Assembly (NCBI RefSeq): GCF_001187435.1
Contig: NZ_LFXA01000002.1
Span: forward strand, 806,001 to 870,000
Direction: 5' to 3'
Length of the DNA stretch: 64,000 bases
Source of the DNA: Streptomyces caatingaensis
Lineage (GTDB): Bacteria > Actinomycetota > Actinomycetes > Streptomycetales > Streptomycetaceae
Part shown: one piece after another, positions 17,544 through 27,045 of the stretch
How positions within the stretch are numbered: position 1 is the stretch's first letter
Layout: each line of letters begins with the position of its first letter
Made by a program: the position numbers and the translations under genes
Notes under the pieces: model-generated
Told to the model about the DNA's origin: nothing
The model's database searches: none
Seen by the model: only the letters and a program-made list of their open reading frames with translations

Positions 17544-20057
17544 CTACAGGTGGCCCACGTCCATGACGCGGATGACCGCCCGGCCCTCCTCGTCGGACGC
17601 CGTGAGGTCCACCTCCGCCGAAATGCCCCAGTCGTGGTCGCCTTCCGGGTCGGCGAAGGTCTGCCGCACCCGCCACAGGCCGTCCTCCGGCCGCTCCTCG
17701 ATGCTGAGCAGCTTGGGGCCGCGCGCGTCCGGGCCGGTGCCCAGCTCCTCGTACTCGTCCCAGTAGGCGTCCATGGCCGCCGCCCAGCGGTCCTCGTCCC
17801 AGCCGGACTCGGCGTCCATCTCGCCCAGTTCGGCGACCTTGTCGAGCGCGGCCAGCTCCACCCGGCGGAACAGCGCGTTGCGCACCAGCACGCGGAAGGC
17901 CCGCGCGTTGGCCGTGACCGGCTTGACCTGGTCGGCGCGGTCCTGGGCCTCCTCGGCCGTCTCCTCCTCCGGGTTGGCCAGCTGCTCCCACTCGTCCAGC
18001 AGGCTGGAGTCCACCTGGCGCACCATCTCGCCGAGCCAGGCGACGATGTCCTCGAAGTCGTCGGACTTCAGGTCGTCCGGCACGGTGTGGTCCAGCGCCT
18101 TGTACGCGCTCGCCAGATAGCGCAGGACGATGCCCTCGGTGCGGGCCAGGTCGTAGAAGGAGGTGAACTCCGTGAACGTCATGGCCCGTTCGTACATGTC
18201 ACGGATGACCGACTTCGGCGACAGCGGGTGGTCGCCGACCCACGGATGGCTCTTGCGGTAGACGTCGTAGGCGTGCGTCAGCAGCTCCTCGAGCGGCTTG
18301 GGGTAGCCGATGTCCATCAGCCGCTCCATGCGCTCCTCGTACTCGACCCCGTCCGCCTTCATCTCCGCGACGGCCTCGCCGCGCGCCTTGTTCTGCTGCG
18401 CCGCCAGGATCTGCCGCGGGTCGTCCAGCGTGGATTCCACGACCGAGACCATGTCGAGCGCGTACGACGGCGATTCGGGGTCGAGGAGCTCGAAGGCGGC
18501 CAGCGCGAAGGTCGACAGCGGCTGGTTGAGGGCGAAGTCCGCCTGGAGGTCCACCGTCAGACGGACGATGCGGCCCTCGGCGTCGGGCTCGTCCAGCCGC
18601 TCCACGATGCCGCCGTCCAGCAGCGAGCGGTAGATGGCGATGGCGCGGCGGATGTGCCGGAGCTGGTTCCTGCGCGGCTCGTGGTTGTCCTCCAGGAGGC
18701 GGCGCATCGCCTCGAAGGCGTTGCCGGGACGGGCGATGACCGACAGCAGCATCGCGTGCGTGACCCGGAAGCGGGAGGTGAGCTGCTCGGGCTCGGAGGC
18801 GATCAGCTTCTCGAAGGTGTTCTCCGTCCAGCCGACGAAGCCCTCGGGAGCCTTCTTGCGGACCACCTTGCGGCGCTTCTTCGGGTCGTCGCCCGCCTTG
18901 GCCAGCGCCTTCTCGTTCTCGATGACGTGGTCGGGGGCCTGGGCGACGACGAAGCCGGCCGTGTCGAAGCCGGCCCGCCCGGCCCGGCCCGCGATCTGGT
19001 GGAACTCCCGGGCCCGCAGCGTGCGCACCCGCTGCCCGTCGTACTTGGTCAGCGCCGTGAACAGCACCGTGCGAATGGGCACGTTGACGCCCACGCCCAG
19101 GGTGTCCGTGCCGCAGATCACCTTCAGCAGGCCGGCCTGCGCCAGCCGCTCCACCAGCCGCCGGTACTTCGGCAGCATGCCGGCGTGGTGCACGCCGATG
19201 CCGTGCTTGACGAACCGCGCCAGGTTCCGGCCGAACCTGGTGGTGAAGCGGAAGTTGCCGATGAGCTTGGCGATCTCCTCCTTCTCCTCGCGCGAGCACA
19301 TGTTGATGCTCATCAGCGCCTGCGCCCGCTCCACGGCCGCGGCCTGGGTGAAGTGGACGATGTAGACGGGCGCCTGGCGGGTCTGGAGGAGCTCGGTCAG
19401 CGTCTCCGTCAGCGGCGTCGAGCGGTACTCGTACGACAGCGGCACGGGCCGGGTCGCCGAGCGCACGACGGCGGTCGGCCGGCCGGTGCGGCGGGTCAGG
19501 TCCTCCTCGAAGCGCGAGACGTCGCCGAGCGTCGCCGACATCAGCACGAACTGCGCCTGCGGGAGCTCCAGCAGCGGGATCTGCCAGGCCCAGCCGCGGT
19601 CCGGCTCCGCGTAGAAGTGGAACTCGTCCATCACGACCTGGCCGATGTCGGCGTCCTTGCCGTCGCGCAGCGCGATCGAGGCGAGCACCTCGGCGGTGCA
19701 GCAGATCACCGGGGCGTCGGCGTTCACCGACGCGTCGCCGGTGAGCATCCCGACGTTCTCCGTGCCGAAGATCTTGCACAGGTCGAAGAACTTCTCCGAC
19801 ACCAGCGCCTTGATGGGCGCCGTGTAGAACGTCACCTGGTCGTTGGCCAGCGCCGTGAAGTGCGCGCCGGCGGCGACGAGGCTCTTGCCCGAGCCGGTCG
19901 GGGTCGACAGGATCAGGTTCGCCCCGGAGACCACCTCGATCAGCGCCTCCTCCTGGGCGGGGTACAGAGTGATCCCGCGCTCCTCGGCCCAGGTCGAGAA
20001 GGCCTCGAAGAGGGCGTCGGGGTCGGCATGGCTCGGCATCTGATCGATAAGGGTCAC
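17544..20057 (-). CDS. Ski2-like DEAD/DEAH-box RNA helicase (DUF3516 C-terminus)
   Basis: 837 residues. Walker A STPTGSGKS near 55, DEFH box (VMDEFHFYAEPDRG) near 147, SATLGDV, and motif VI region HQIAGRAGRAGFDT near 357 define a superfamily 2 helicase of the Ski2/Mtr4-like type; the remaining 450 residues correspond to the DUF3516 extension and end in a conserved RQTFADPEGDHDWGI block. Strong conservation among actinomycetes suggests a housekeeping RNA or DNA role. GTG 20057 (reading VTLIDQMPSHADPD) is chosen because this N-terminus is the usual one and GGAGGG lies just before it; ATG 20039 is the alternative. Convergent with DUF6397, divergent from the membrane hydrolase gene. Confidence 0.93.
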   Translation of the reverse strand: MTLIDQMPSHADPDALFEAFSTWAEERGITLYPAQEEALIEVVSGANLILSTPTGSGKSLVAAGAHFTALANDQVTFYTAPIKALVSEKFFDLCKIFGTENVGMLTGDASVNADAPVICCTAEVLASIALRDGKDADIGQVVMDEFHFYAEPDRGWAWQIPLLELPQAQFVLMSATLGDVSRFEEDLTRRTGRPTAVVRSATRPVPLSYEYRSTPLTETLTELLQTRQAPVYIVHFTQAAAVERAQALMSINMCSREEKEEIAKLIGNFRFTTRFGRNLARFVKHGIGVHHAGMLPKYRRLVERLAQAGLLKVICGTDTLGVGVNVPIRTVLFTALTKYDGQRVRTLRAREFHQIAGRAGRAGFDTAGFVVAQAPDHVIENEKALAKAGDDPKKRRKVVRKKAPEGFVGWTENTFEKLIASEPEQLTSRFRVTHAMLLSVIARPGNAFEAMRRLLEDNHEPRRNQLRHIRRAIAIYRSLLDGGIVERLDEPDAEGRIVRLTVDLQADFALNQPLSTFALAAFELLDPESPSYALDMVSVVESTLDDPRQILAAQQNKARGEAVAEMKADGVEYEERMERLMDIGYPKPLEELLTHAYDVYRKSHPWVGDHPLSPKSVIRDMYERAMTFTEFTSFYDLARTEGIVLRYLASAYKALDHTVPDDLKSDDFEDIVAWLGEMVRQVDSSLLDEWEQLANPEEETAEEAQDRADQVKPVTANARAFRVLVRNALFRRVELAALDKVAELGEMDAESGWDEDRWAAAMDAYWDEYEELGTGPDARGPKLLSIEERPEDGLWRVRQTFADPEGDHDWGISAEVDLTASDEEGRAVIRVMDVGHL

Positions 20058-20187
20058 CCCTCCATACTGCCTGGCCTCCGGCCCGATCCGGGAACCGGGC
20101 GGTCGAACGATGATCACCCGGGCATTACGCTGAGTGGCCGACACGGCGTCAGGACGGCGCGACCGCGAGGCCAAGGGGTGGACGATC

Positions 20188-20979
20188 ATGATGGGACCGG
20201 CACACTCGCTCTCCGGGGCGGCGGCCTGGCTGGGGGTGGGAGCGGCCGTCGCGGGCACCGACTACGCGATGCCGTGGCCGGTGCTCGTCGTCGGCGCCCT
20301 CATCTGCGCGGGAGCGGCGCTGGCCCCCGACCTCGACCACAAGTCCGCGACGATATCGCGGTCGTTCGGGCCGATATCCCGGCTGCTGTGCGGGCTCATC
20401 GACGCCCTCTCCCACGCGGTCTACAAGGCGACCCGCGGCAAGGGCGATCCCCGCCGCAACGGCGGTCACCGCACGCTCACGCACACGGCCCTGTGGGCGG
20501 TGCTCATAGGGGCCGGCACATCGGCCCTGGCGATGACCGGTGACCGGTGGGCCGTGCTCGGCATCCTCTTCGTGCACCTCGTCCTCGCGGTGGAGGGGCT
20601 GCTGTGGCGGGCGGCACGGACGTCGAGCGATGTGCTCGTGTGGCTGCTCGGCGCCACGAGCGCCTGGCTGCTGGCCGGTGTCCTCGACGAGCCGGGCAAC
20701 GGCTCCGACTGGCTCTTCACCGGGCCCGGCCACGAGTACCTGTGGCTCGGCGTGCCGATCGTGCTCGGCGCCCTGGTGCACGACATCGGCGACGCGCTGA
20801 CGGTCTCGGGCTGCCCGATCCTCTGGCCGCTGCCGATCGCCCGGAAGCGGTGGTATCCGGTGGGCCCGCCGAAGTCCCTGCGCTTCCGCGCGGGAAGCCG
20901 GGTCGAGGTGAAGGTGCTGATGCCGGTGTTCATGGTGCTCGGGGGCGCGTGCGGGTTGGGGGCGCTGGACGTTCTGTGA
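20188..20979 (+). CDS. YdjM-like membrane-bound metal-dependent hydrolase (DUF457)
   Basis: 263 residues with four to six membrane segments. Metal-type histidine/aspartate motifs of the YdjM family are visible: MMGPAHSLSGAAAW at the start, ALAPDLDHKSATISRSFGP near 48-66, GHRTLTHTALWAV near 95-107 and LVHDIGDALTVSGCPILWPL near 200. The family is called a metal-dependent hydrolase on fold grounds; in other bacteria a member is SOS-regulated, but no SOS box is seen here. Start is one of two tandem ATG codons (20188, 20191), preceded by AAGGGGTGG; earlier frame positions run into the helicase promoter region. Confidence 0.8.
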   Translation: MMGPAHSLSGAAAWLGVGAAVAGTDYAMPWPVLVVGALICAGAALAPDLDHKSATISRSFGPISRLLCGLIDALSHAVYKATRGKGDPRRNGGHRTLTHTALWAVLIGAGTSALAMTGDRWAVLGILFVHLVLAVEGLLWRAARTSSDVLVWLLGATSAWLLAGVLDEPGNGSDWLFTGPGHEYLWLGVPIVLGALVHDIGDALTVSGCPILWPLPIARKRWYPVGPPKSLRFRAGSRVEVKVLMPVFMVLGGACGLGALDVL

Positions 20980-21010
20980 GGGTGCCCCGCCCCTCCACCA
21001 GGGGGCATCC

Positions 21011-21172
21011 CCGCCTCCACCGTTTCTCGCGCGCTGCCGCCCGGGGCATCGAGGCTCCGGGGGCCAGGGGGCGAAGCCCCCGGCGGGGTGCAGGGGCGGA
21101 GCCCCGCCCACCGCGCGGAGCGCGGTGCCGGGCCGAGGGGCGGAGCCCCGGGAGAAACGGGAAAGGGCGGGG
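21011..21172. repeat. Modular GC-rich inverted-repeat element, copy 1
   Basis: The gap between two convergent genes. It opens with CCGTTTCTCGCGCG (21021-) and closes with GGAGAAACGGGAAAGGGCGG (21151-21170), imperfect inverted ends, and is filled with small palindromes such as GGGGCGGAGCCCC. A 42-base internal module (21065-21106) recurs almost unchanged at 38637-38679. It may act as a bidirectional terminator. No gene in this 218-base interval. Confidence 0.6.
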
Positions 21173-21197
21173 CGGGGAGAAAACCCTCCGCGGACAA

Positions 21198-22976
21198 CTA
21201 CCGCTGCCACGACCGCCACAACGCCGCATACGCCCCACCCGCCGCCACCAGCTCCTCATGCGAGCCCAGCTCACTGATCCGGCCGTCCTCCGCGACAGCG
21301 ATCACATCCGCGTCGTGCGCCGTGTGCAACCGATGCGCGATCGCGACGACCGTCCGCCCCGCCAGCACCTTCGCCAGCGAACTCTCCAGATGCCGCGCCG
21401 CCCGCGGATCGAGCAGCGACGTCGCCTCGTCGAGAACGAGCGTGTGCGGGTCCGCCAGGACCAGCCGCGCCAGGGCGACCTGCTGGGCCCGGGCCGGCGT
21501 GAGGGCGAGCCCGCCGGAGCCCACCGCCGTGGCGAGGCCGTCGGGGAGCCCCCGCGCCCACCCCTCCGCGTCCACCGCCCCGAGCGCGGACCACAGCTCC
21601 TCGTCCGACGCCTCGGGCCGGGCCAGCAGCAGGTTGTCACGGAGCGAGCCGACGAAGACGTGGTGCTCCTGGTTGACCAGGGCGACATGCCGCCGCACCC
21701 GCTCCGTCGGCATCCGGGACAGCTCCGCCCCGCCGAGCGTCACCGACCCCGCCCGGGGCGCGTAGATCCCGGCGAGCAGCCGGCCCAGCGTGGACTTGCC
21801 GGCCCCGGACGGGCCGACGAGGGCCAGCCGCGTCCCCGGCGGGACGTCGAGGGAGACGCCGTGCAGGACGTCCGCGTGGGAGCCGTAGCCGAAGCGGACG
21901 TCGTCCGCCCGGACGTCCCGGCCCGAGGGCCGGACCCGCTCGTCCCCCGCGTCGGGCTCGATCTCGCGCACCCCCACCAGCCGCCCCAGCGACACCTGGG
22001 CGACCTGGAGCTCGTCGTACCAGCGCAGGACGATCCCCACCGGCTCGGTCAGCATCTGCGCGTACAGCGCCCCGGCCGTCAGCTGGCCCACCGACATCCA
22101 GCCGCGCAGGACGAAGAAACCGCCGAGGAGCAGCACGGAGCCGATCACCAGCATGTGGGTCAGGTTGATCACGGGGTAGAAGACGGTGCGCAGCCAGAGG
22201 GTGTACCGCTCCCAGCTCGTCCACTCCTTGATCCGGCGGTCGGAGAGGGCGACCCGGCGCGCGCCCAGCCGGTGGGCCTCGACGGTGCGGCCCGCGTCCA
22301 CCGTCTCGGCGAGCACGGCGGAGACCGCGGCGTACCCGGCGGCCTCGGAGCGGTAGGCGCGCGGGGCGCGCGGGAAGTACCAGCGGCAGCCCCAGACCAG
22401 CAGCGGCAGCGCGACCAGGACGGACAGCGCCAGCGGCGGGGCCGTCGCCGTCAGGGCGCCGAGCAGCAGCACGCCCCACACGACGCCGATGGCCAGCTCG
22501 GGGACGGCCTCGCGCATGGCCTCGGCCAGCCGGTCGACGTCGGTGGTGACCCGGGAGAGCAGGTCGCCGGTGCCGGCCCGCTCCAGGACGCCCGGCGGCA
22601 GCCGGACCGAGCGGACGAGGAAGTCCTCCCGCAGATCGGCGAGCATCTCCTCGCCGAGCATCGCGCCGCGCACCCGCACGATCCGGGTGAAGAGCGTCTG
22701 CACCGCGAGCGCCACCGCGAACAGCGAGACGGCCCGGCCCAGTTGGACGTCGTCACCCGCCGCGAGGTCCTCGACGAGCCCGCCCAGCAGATGCGGGCCG
22801 GCCATCGACGCGATGACGGCCACCGCGTTGACGCCCACCAGCAGGGCGAGCGCGCGGCGGTGCCGGCGCAGCAGCTCCCGCACGCAGCGGCGGACCGTGG
22901 CGGGCCCGCCGACGGGCAGGGTCGTGGCCGACTCCGGGGCGGCCGGGTCGACGGACGGGGGCGGTACGCCGATCAC
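21198..22976 (-). CDS. ABC exporter half (permease + ATPase), canonical Walker A, degenerate signature
   Basis: 592 residues: an N-terminal six-helix exporter domain (about 30-320) and an ATPase domain (about 360-590). Walker A GPSGAGKSTLGR, Walker B VLDEATSLLD and H-loop IAHRLHTAHD are intact, but the ABC signature LSGGQ reads LTPAR. The GTG start at 22976 overlaps the stop of the upstream partner (GTGA), so the two half-transporters are made together and should form a heterodimer. In it, this subunit's Walker A faces the partner's intact LSGGQ, forming the only complete ATP site. Substrate unknown; lipids, peptides or drugs are usual for the class. Confidence 0.9.
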   Translation of the reverse strand: MIGVPPPSVDPAAPESATTLPVGGPATVRRCVRELLRRHRRALALLVGVNAVAVIASMAGPHLLGGLVEDLAAGDDVQLGRAVSLFAVALAVQTLFTRIVRVRGAMLGEEMLADLREDFLVRSVRLPPGVLERAGTGDLLSRVTTDVDRLAEAMREAVPELAIGVVWGVLLLGALTATAPPLALSVLVALPLLVWGCRWYFPRAPRAYRSEAAGYAAVSAVLAETVDAGRTVEAHRLGARRVALSDRRIKEWTSWERYTLWLRTVFYPVINLTHMLVIGSVLLLGGFFVLRGWMSVGQLTAGALYAQMLTEPVGIVLRWYDELQVAQVSLGRLVGVREIEPDAGDERVRPSGRDVRADDVRFGYGSHADVLHGVSLDVPPGTRLALVGPSGAGKSTLGRLLAGIYAPRAGSVTLGGAELSRMPTERVRRHVALVNQEHHVFVGSLRDNLLLARPEASDEELWSALGAVDAEGWARGLPDGLATAVGSGGLALTPARAQQVALARLVLADPHTLVLDEATSLLDPRAARHLESSLAKVLAGRTVVAIAHRLHTAHDADVIAVAEDGRISELGSHEELVAAGGAYAALWRSWQR

Positions 22977-24808
22977 GCGGGCTCTCCGATCCATGGTTCG
23001 GGCGTGGTCTCGCGGGTGACCACCGCCCGGTACTCCGGTGTGGTGCGCAGCAGTTCGTCGTGCCGCCCCGTCGCCACCGCCCTGCCCTCGCGGACCAGGA
23101 CCACCCGGTCCGCGCGGTCGAGCAGCAGCGGGCTGGAGGTGAACACGACCGTCGTCCGGCCCGCGCGCAGCTCGCGCAGCCCGTCGGCGATCCGCGCCTC
23201 GGTGTGCGCGTCCACCGCGGAGGTCGGCTCGTCGAGGACGAGGACCTCGGGATCCGTGATCAACGAGCGGGCCAGCGCCAGGCGCTGGCGCTGGCCGCCC
23301 GACAGCGAACGGCCCCGCTCGGTGACGTGCGCCCGCATCGGACCCGCCGACGGGTCGGCCGAGGAGCGCCGCAGGGAGTCGAGCACGTCCCCGCACTGGG
23401 CGGCCGCCAGGGCCGCCTCCGCCGTCACCCGGCCCGAGGACGGCACGTCCAGCAGCTCCTCGAGCGTGCCGGCCAGCAGCACCGGGTCCTTGTCCTGCAC
23501 CAACACCGCCGCGCGGGCCGCCGCCAACGGCACCTCGTCCAGCGGGACCCCGCCCAGCCGGGCCGACGGCACGCCCGCCGTGCCCTGCGGGGCGTGCCCG
23601 CCGAGCCGGTCGGCCAGCCTCCCGGCCGCGTCCGGATCGCCGCACACCACGGCCGTCAACTGCCCCTGCGGCGCCTCCAGTCCGGTCCCGGGGTCGTACA
23701 GGCCACCGGTCAGGACGGGCACCGGATCGCCGGGGACGGGATCACCGGGGACGGACTCACCAGGCGCCGGATCCCCGGGGGCGGGATCACCCGGGACGGG
23801 ACCGCCGTCGTCCGTGCGCCGCAGGGCCAGCAGCCGGGCCGCGCGCCGCGCCGACGGGCCCGCGAAGGACCAGGCCATCGCGATCTCCTCGACCTGCCGC
23901 AGCGGATACAGCAGGAAGGTGACCACGCCGTAGACGGTCACCAACTCACCCACCCCGACCCGTCCTTCGCGCACCAGGCCGACCCCGAACCAGACGACCG
24001 CGATCATCAGCAGCCCCGGCAGCGCCACCTGCACCGCGGCGATCAGCGACCACATCCGGGCGCTGCGCACCGCCGCCGTCCGCACCTCCTGCGAGGCGCG
24101 CCGGTAGCGCGCGAGGAACAGTTCCTCGCCGCCGATGCCGCGCAGCACCCTGAGGCCCGCGACGGTGTCGGCGGCCAGCTCGGTGGCGTACCCGGCCTTC
24201 TCCCGCTGCTCGTCGGCCCGCCGGGTCGCGCGCGGCAGCAACGGCATGACGGCCAGGGCCAGGACGGGCAGGCCGGCCGCGACGACCAGGCCGAGGGACG
24301 GTTCGTAGACGACGAGGGCGACGCAGACGGCCACCGAGGCGAGCGCCGCGGACAGGAAGCGGGACTCGGCCTCCACGAACCAGCCGATCCGCTCGACGTC
24401 CCCCGCGCTCACGGCGACGACCTCGCCCGCCGCGACCCGCCGCGTCAGCGTGGCCCCCAACGCGGCCGTCCGGCGGGCCAGAAGCTGCTGCACCCGGGCC
24501 GCGGCGGTGATCCAGTTGCCGACGGCCGCCCGGTGCAGCATCGTGTCGCCCAGCGCGGTCAGCAGGGCGAGGACGAGGATCAGCCCGCCCGCCGCCGCCA
24601 GCCGGGCACCCGAGCGGTCCACCACCGCCTGCACGGTGGTGCCCACCGCGAGCGGGAGCGCGGCCACGGCGGCCATGTGGAGCGTGCCCCAGGCCAGGGC
24701 CTTGACCTGCCCGCCCAGTTGGCGGCGGGAGAGCCAGAGGAGGAAACGGGGGCCCGAACGGACGTCGGGCGTGCCGGGGTCGGGATAGGGGAGGTCGCGG
24801 ATTCGCAT
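22973..24808 (-). CDS. ABC exporter half (permease + ATPase), degenerate Walker A, canonical signature
   Basis: 611 residues starting MRIRDLPYPDPG at ATG 24808. Membrane domain about 35-330. The linker at about 336-364 is a run of Pro-Gly-Asp-Pro repeats encoded by near-identical 15-base units. In the ATPase domain the Walker A lysine motif is gone (VVCGDPDAAGRLADRLG), while LSGGQRQRLALARSL and Walker B VLDEPTSAVD are canonical; the H-loop histidine position reads FTSSPLL. The subunit therefore cannot bind ATP normally on its own but supplies a working signature to its partner. First gene of a two-gene operon; no regulator adjoins it. Divergent from the PNGase A-like gene. Confidence 0.9.
   Translation of the reverse strand: MRIRDLPYPDPGTPDVRSGPRFLLWLSRRQLGGQVKALAWGTLHMAAVAALPLAVGTTVQAVVDRSGARLAAAGGLILVLALLTALGDTMLHRAAVGNWITAAARVQQLLARRTAALGATLTRRVAAGEVVAVSAGDVERIGWFVEAESRFLSAALASVAVCVALVVYEPSLGLVVAAGLPVLALAVMPLLPRATRRADEQREKAGYATELAADTVAGLRVLRGIGGEELFLARYRRASQEVRTAAVRSARMWSLIAAVQVALPGLLMIAVVWFGVGLVREGRVGVGELVTVYGVVTFLLYPLRQVEEIAMAWSFAGPSARRAARLLALRRTDDGGPVPGDPAPGDPAPGESVPGDPVPGDPVPVLTGGLYDPGTGLEAPQGQLTAVVCGDPDAAGRLADRLGGHAPQGTAGVPSARLGGVPLDEVPLAAARAAVLVQDKDPVLLAGTLEELLDVPSSGRVTAEAALAAAQCGDVLDSLRRSSADPSAGPMRAHVTERGRSLSGGQRQRLALARSLITDPEVLVLDEPTSAVDAHTEARIADGLRELRAGRTTVVFTSSPLLLDRADRVVLVREGRAVATGRHDELLRTTPEYRAVVTRETTPEPWIGEPA
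23715..23800 (-). repeat. 15-bp minisatellite coding the ABC linker
   Basis: Five to six imperfect tandem units around GGATCMCCGGGGRCG on the plus strand, translated on the minus strand as PGDP/PGES repeats in the linker between the membrane and ATPase domains. Likely length-variable. Confidence 0.6.
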
Positions 24809-24959
24809 GGCGTCCCAGGGGGAGGGGGAGCGGGCGGAGATGATCCAGCCTGACGGGTCGGCACCGCGGCGTTCAACCGGTTTTTCCCGCAGGGGCTTTG
24901 CGCAAGGAGGCCAAAGGGGTACTGGTGCGCCGCCGTTCGACACGCTTCACTCCGACCCC

Positions 24960-26576
24960 ATGAGACGACTGTTGCTCGCCCTGTGCGCCGCGGTCACCGC
25001 CCTCGCGCTGGGCGCGGTTCCCGCGAACGCGGCCGGTCCGCCCGCCGAGTTCGGCGACGACTGGCACGACCCGGTCACCGCCGGACCCCCGGTGGCCACG
25101 CCCGGCACCTCTTCCTGCCACGTCACCGTGGCGGAGACCGAGTTCCGCGACTACACGCCCTACAAGGGCTCCTACGCGCCCCCCGAGGGCTGCGGAAAGC
25201 GCTGGAGCAAGGTGGTGCTGCGCCTCGACGGCTCCGTGGCCGGGCGGCAGTACGACCGCCTGGGCTACCTGCGCGTCGGAGGCGTCGAGGTCCTGCGCAC
25301 CTCGACCCCCGAACCCTCGCCCCGCGGCATCTCCTGGCACGTCGAGAAGGACGTCACCCGCTACGCCGCCACCCTGCGCACCGCGCAGCCGGTCGAGATG
25401 CTCATCGGCAACACCGTGAACGAGACCTACACCGGTGTCATCAAGGTCAAGGCGACCCTGACCTTCTACGCCGCCGAGGGACGGACGAGGCCGGCCGCCG
25501 CCCCCGACCGCGTCCTCACCCTGGACGGCGCGCACGAGGCGGGCACGGCGTACGAGGGCGCGCTGACCGTGCCGCGCAACAGCGAGCGGATCGTGGCCGA
25601 GGTCTACGCGACCGGATCGGGCGGCGGCTGCGAGGAGTTCTGGTACCTCGCGGTCCCCGAGGCCGCGCCGTACTCCTGCAAGGCCGCCGCCGGACCGCAG
25701 CGCGAGGTGCGGATCGCCGTGGACGGGAAGCTCGCCGGGATCGCCGCGCCGCATCCGACGATATGGACCGGCGGCTGGTCGAACCCCTTCCTCTGGTACG
25801 TGATACCGGGCCCGCGCGCCTTCGACGTCAAGCCCGTCGCATACGATCTGACGCCGTTCGCCGGGCAGTTGGACGACGGGCGGCCGCACCGGATCACGGT
25901 GTCCGTCGCCGGCGTCCCCGAGGGGCGGAGCGGGTGGAGCACCCCCGTCAACGTCCTGGTCTGGCAGGACCACGGCGCGTCCCGGGTCACCGGCGCCCTC
26001 ACCGCGCACGAGGAGGGCACGCCCGGCGGCACCACCGCCTACCGGCCGGGCGGCGAGCACCGCGTCACCTCCGACGCCCACCACTCCCTGACGGTCTCCG
26101 GCTACCTGGACACCTCGCACGGCCGCGTCGCCACCACCGTCGCCCGCCGGGTCGGCGCCTCGTCCACGCACCGCTGGACCGGAGGCGAGGACACCGACGC
26201 GCTCGACGCCCGCTGGACCGACGACGAGAGCGTCACCGTGCGCGGCCGCGGACCCGCCACCACGCACCGCGTCCACCGCGCCTACACCCTCGACGGCGCG
26301 ATCACCGGCGCCGCCGGACCCCGGCTGCGGACGGTCCTGACGACCGGCGACCGCGCCGACGCCGTCACCCTGCGGGGCGGCGAACGGACCGGCTGGTCGC
26401 TGCTGGACGACCGCTGGAGCGGCGAGGCCGCCTACCAGCAGAACGTGCCGCGCGACCAGCGGCACGCCACCGGCGTCTCCCGCGAGCGCTACCGGCTCCT
26501 CGGCCCCGGCGCCTGCTGGGACCGGACGCTGGCCACGGCGCAGGGGGAGCTGACGGAGGACCGCTCGCGCTGCTGA
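24960..26576 (+). CDS. Secreted peptide-N4-asparagine amidase (PNGase A)-like protein
   Basis: 538 residues with a textbook signal peptide (MRRLLLALCAAVTALALG, cleavage near ANA-A 25). The mature protein matches the PNGase A domain: CHVTVAETEFRDYTPYKG, then a jelly-roll with EVYATGSGGGCEEFWYL near 220 and GGWSNPFLWYVIPG near 270, and a C-terminal beta-rich part. In plants and fungi this enzyme cuts N-glycans from asparagine; a secreted streptomycete version would act on exogenous glycoproteins, though bacterial members are little tested. ATG 24960 is chosen for the signal peptide; the ribosome site is unclear. Convergent with marR (19-base gap). Confidence 0.83.
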   Translation: MRRLLLALCAAVTALALGAVPANAAGPPAEFGDDWHDPVTAGPPVATPGTSSCHVTVAETEFRDYTPYKGSYAPPEGCGKRWSKVVLRLDGSVAGRQYDRLGYLRVGGVEVLRTSTPEPSPRGISWHVEKDVTRYAATLRTAQPVEMLIGNTVNETYTGVIKVKATLTFYAAEGRTRPAAAPDRVLTLDGAHEAGTAYEGALTVPRNSERIVAEVYATGSGGGCEEFWYLAVPEAAPYSCKAAAGPQREVRIAVDGKLAGIAAPHPTIWTGGWSNPFLWYVIPGPRAFDVKPVAYDLTPFAGQLDDGRPHRITVSVAGVPEGRSGWSTPVNVLVWQDHGASRVTGALTAHEEGTPGGTTAYRPGGEHRVTSDAHHSLTVSGYLDTSHGRVATTVARRVGASSTHRWTGGEDTDALDARWTDDESVTVRGRGPATTHRVHRAYTLDGAITGAAGPRLRTVLTTGDRADAVTLRGGERTGWSLLDDRWSGEAAYQQNVPRDQRHATGVSRERYRLLGPGACWDRTLATAQGELTEDRSRC

Positions 26577-26595
26577 ACCTCCGGGCCCCAGGCCC

Positions 26596-27039
26596 TCAGT
26601 GGCGGTGCGGGGCGGAGCCCTGCATGAGCTCGCCCAGCAGACCGCCGAGCATCTCGCGCTGCTCGGCGGTCAGCGGCGAGAGGATCTCCTCGACCGCCGC
26701 GCGCCGCGCCTCGCGCAGGGCCCGCAGGATCTCCCGGCCGCGGTCGGTCAGTTCGATCCGGATCACCCGGCGGTTGGCCGGGTCGGGGACGCGGCGCACC
26801 GCGCCGTTCGCCTCCAGCGCGTCGACCAGGGTGGTGACCGCCCGGGGGACGACCTCCAGCCGCTCGGCCAGGTCGGCCATGCGCGGCGGGGCCTCGCAGT
26901 GCGCGACGCTGCGCAGCAGCCGGGACTGGGCGGGCGTGATGCCGACCGGGTCCAGGTAACGCTTCTGCGCCCGGTTGAGCCTGCGGGTGAGCCGCAGGAG
27001 CTGCTCGGCGAGCTGGCCGGACGTGTCGGGGACGGTCAT
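26596..27039 (-). CDS. MarR-family transcriptional regulator
   Basis: 147 residues with the winged-helix core of the family: ITPAQSRLLRSVAHCEAPPR, LAERLEVVPRAVTTLVDALEANG (recognition helix) and the wing NRRVIRIELTDRGREIL. Divergent from an ABC exporter gene, so it most likely represses that exporter and itself, releasing on a small ligand; this is the common arrangement but not shown. ATG 27039 is preferred over GTG 27045 because a TAGCCT -10 box ends six bases before it, implying a leaderless message. Confidence 0.88.
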   Translation of the reverse strand: MTVPDTSGQLAEQLLRLTRRLNRAQKRYLDPVGITPAQSRLLRSVAHCEAPPRMADLAERLEVVPRAVTTLVDALEANGAVRRVPDPANRRVIRIELTDRGREILRALREARRAAVEEILSPLTAEQREMLGGLLGELMQGSAPHRH

Positions 27040-27045
27040 CGGCAC

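Noticed and set aside
17331..20543. Plus-strand 1070-codon frame
   Set aside because: Antisense shadow of the Ski2-like helicase.
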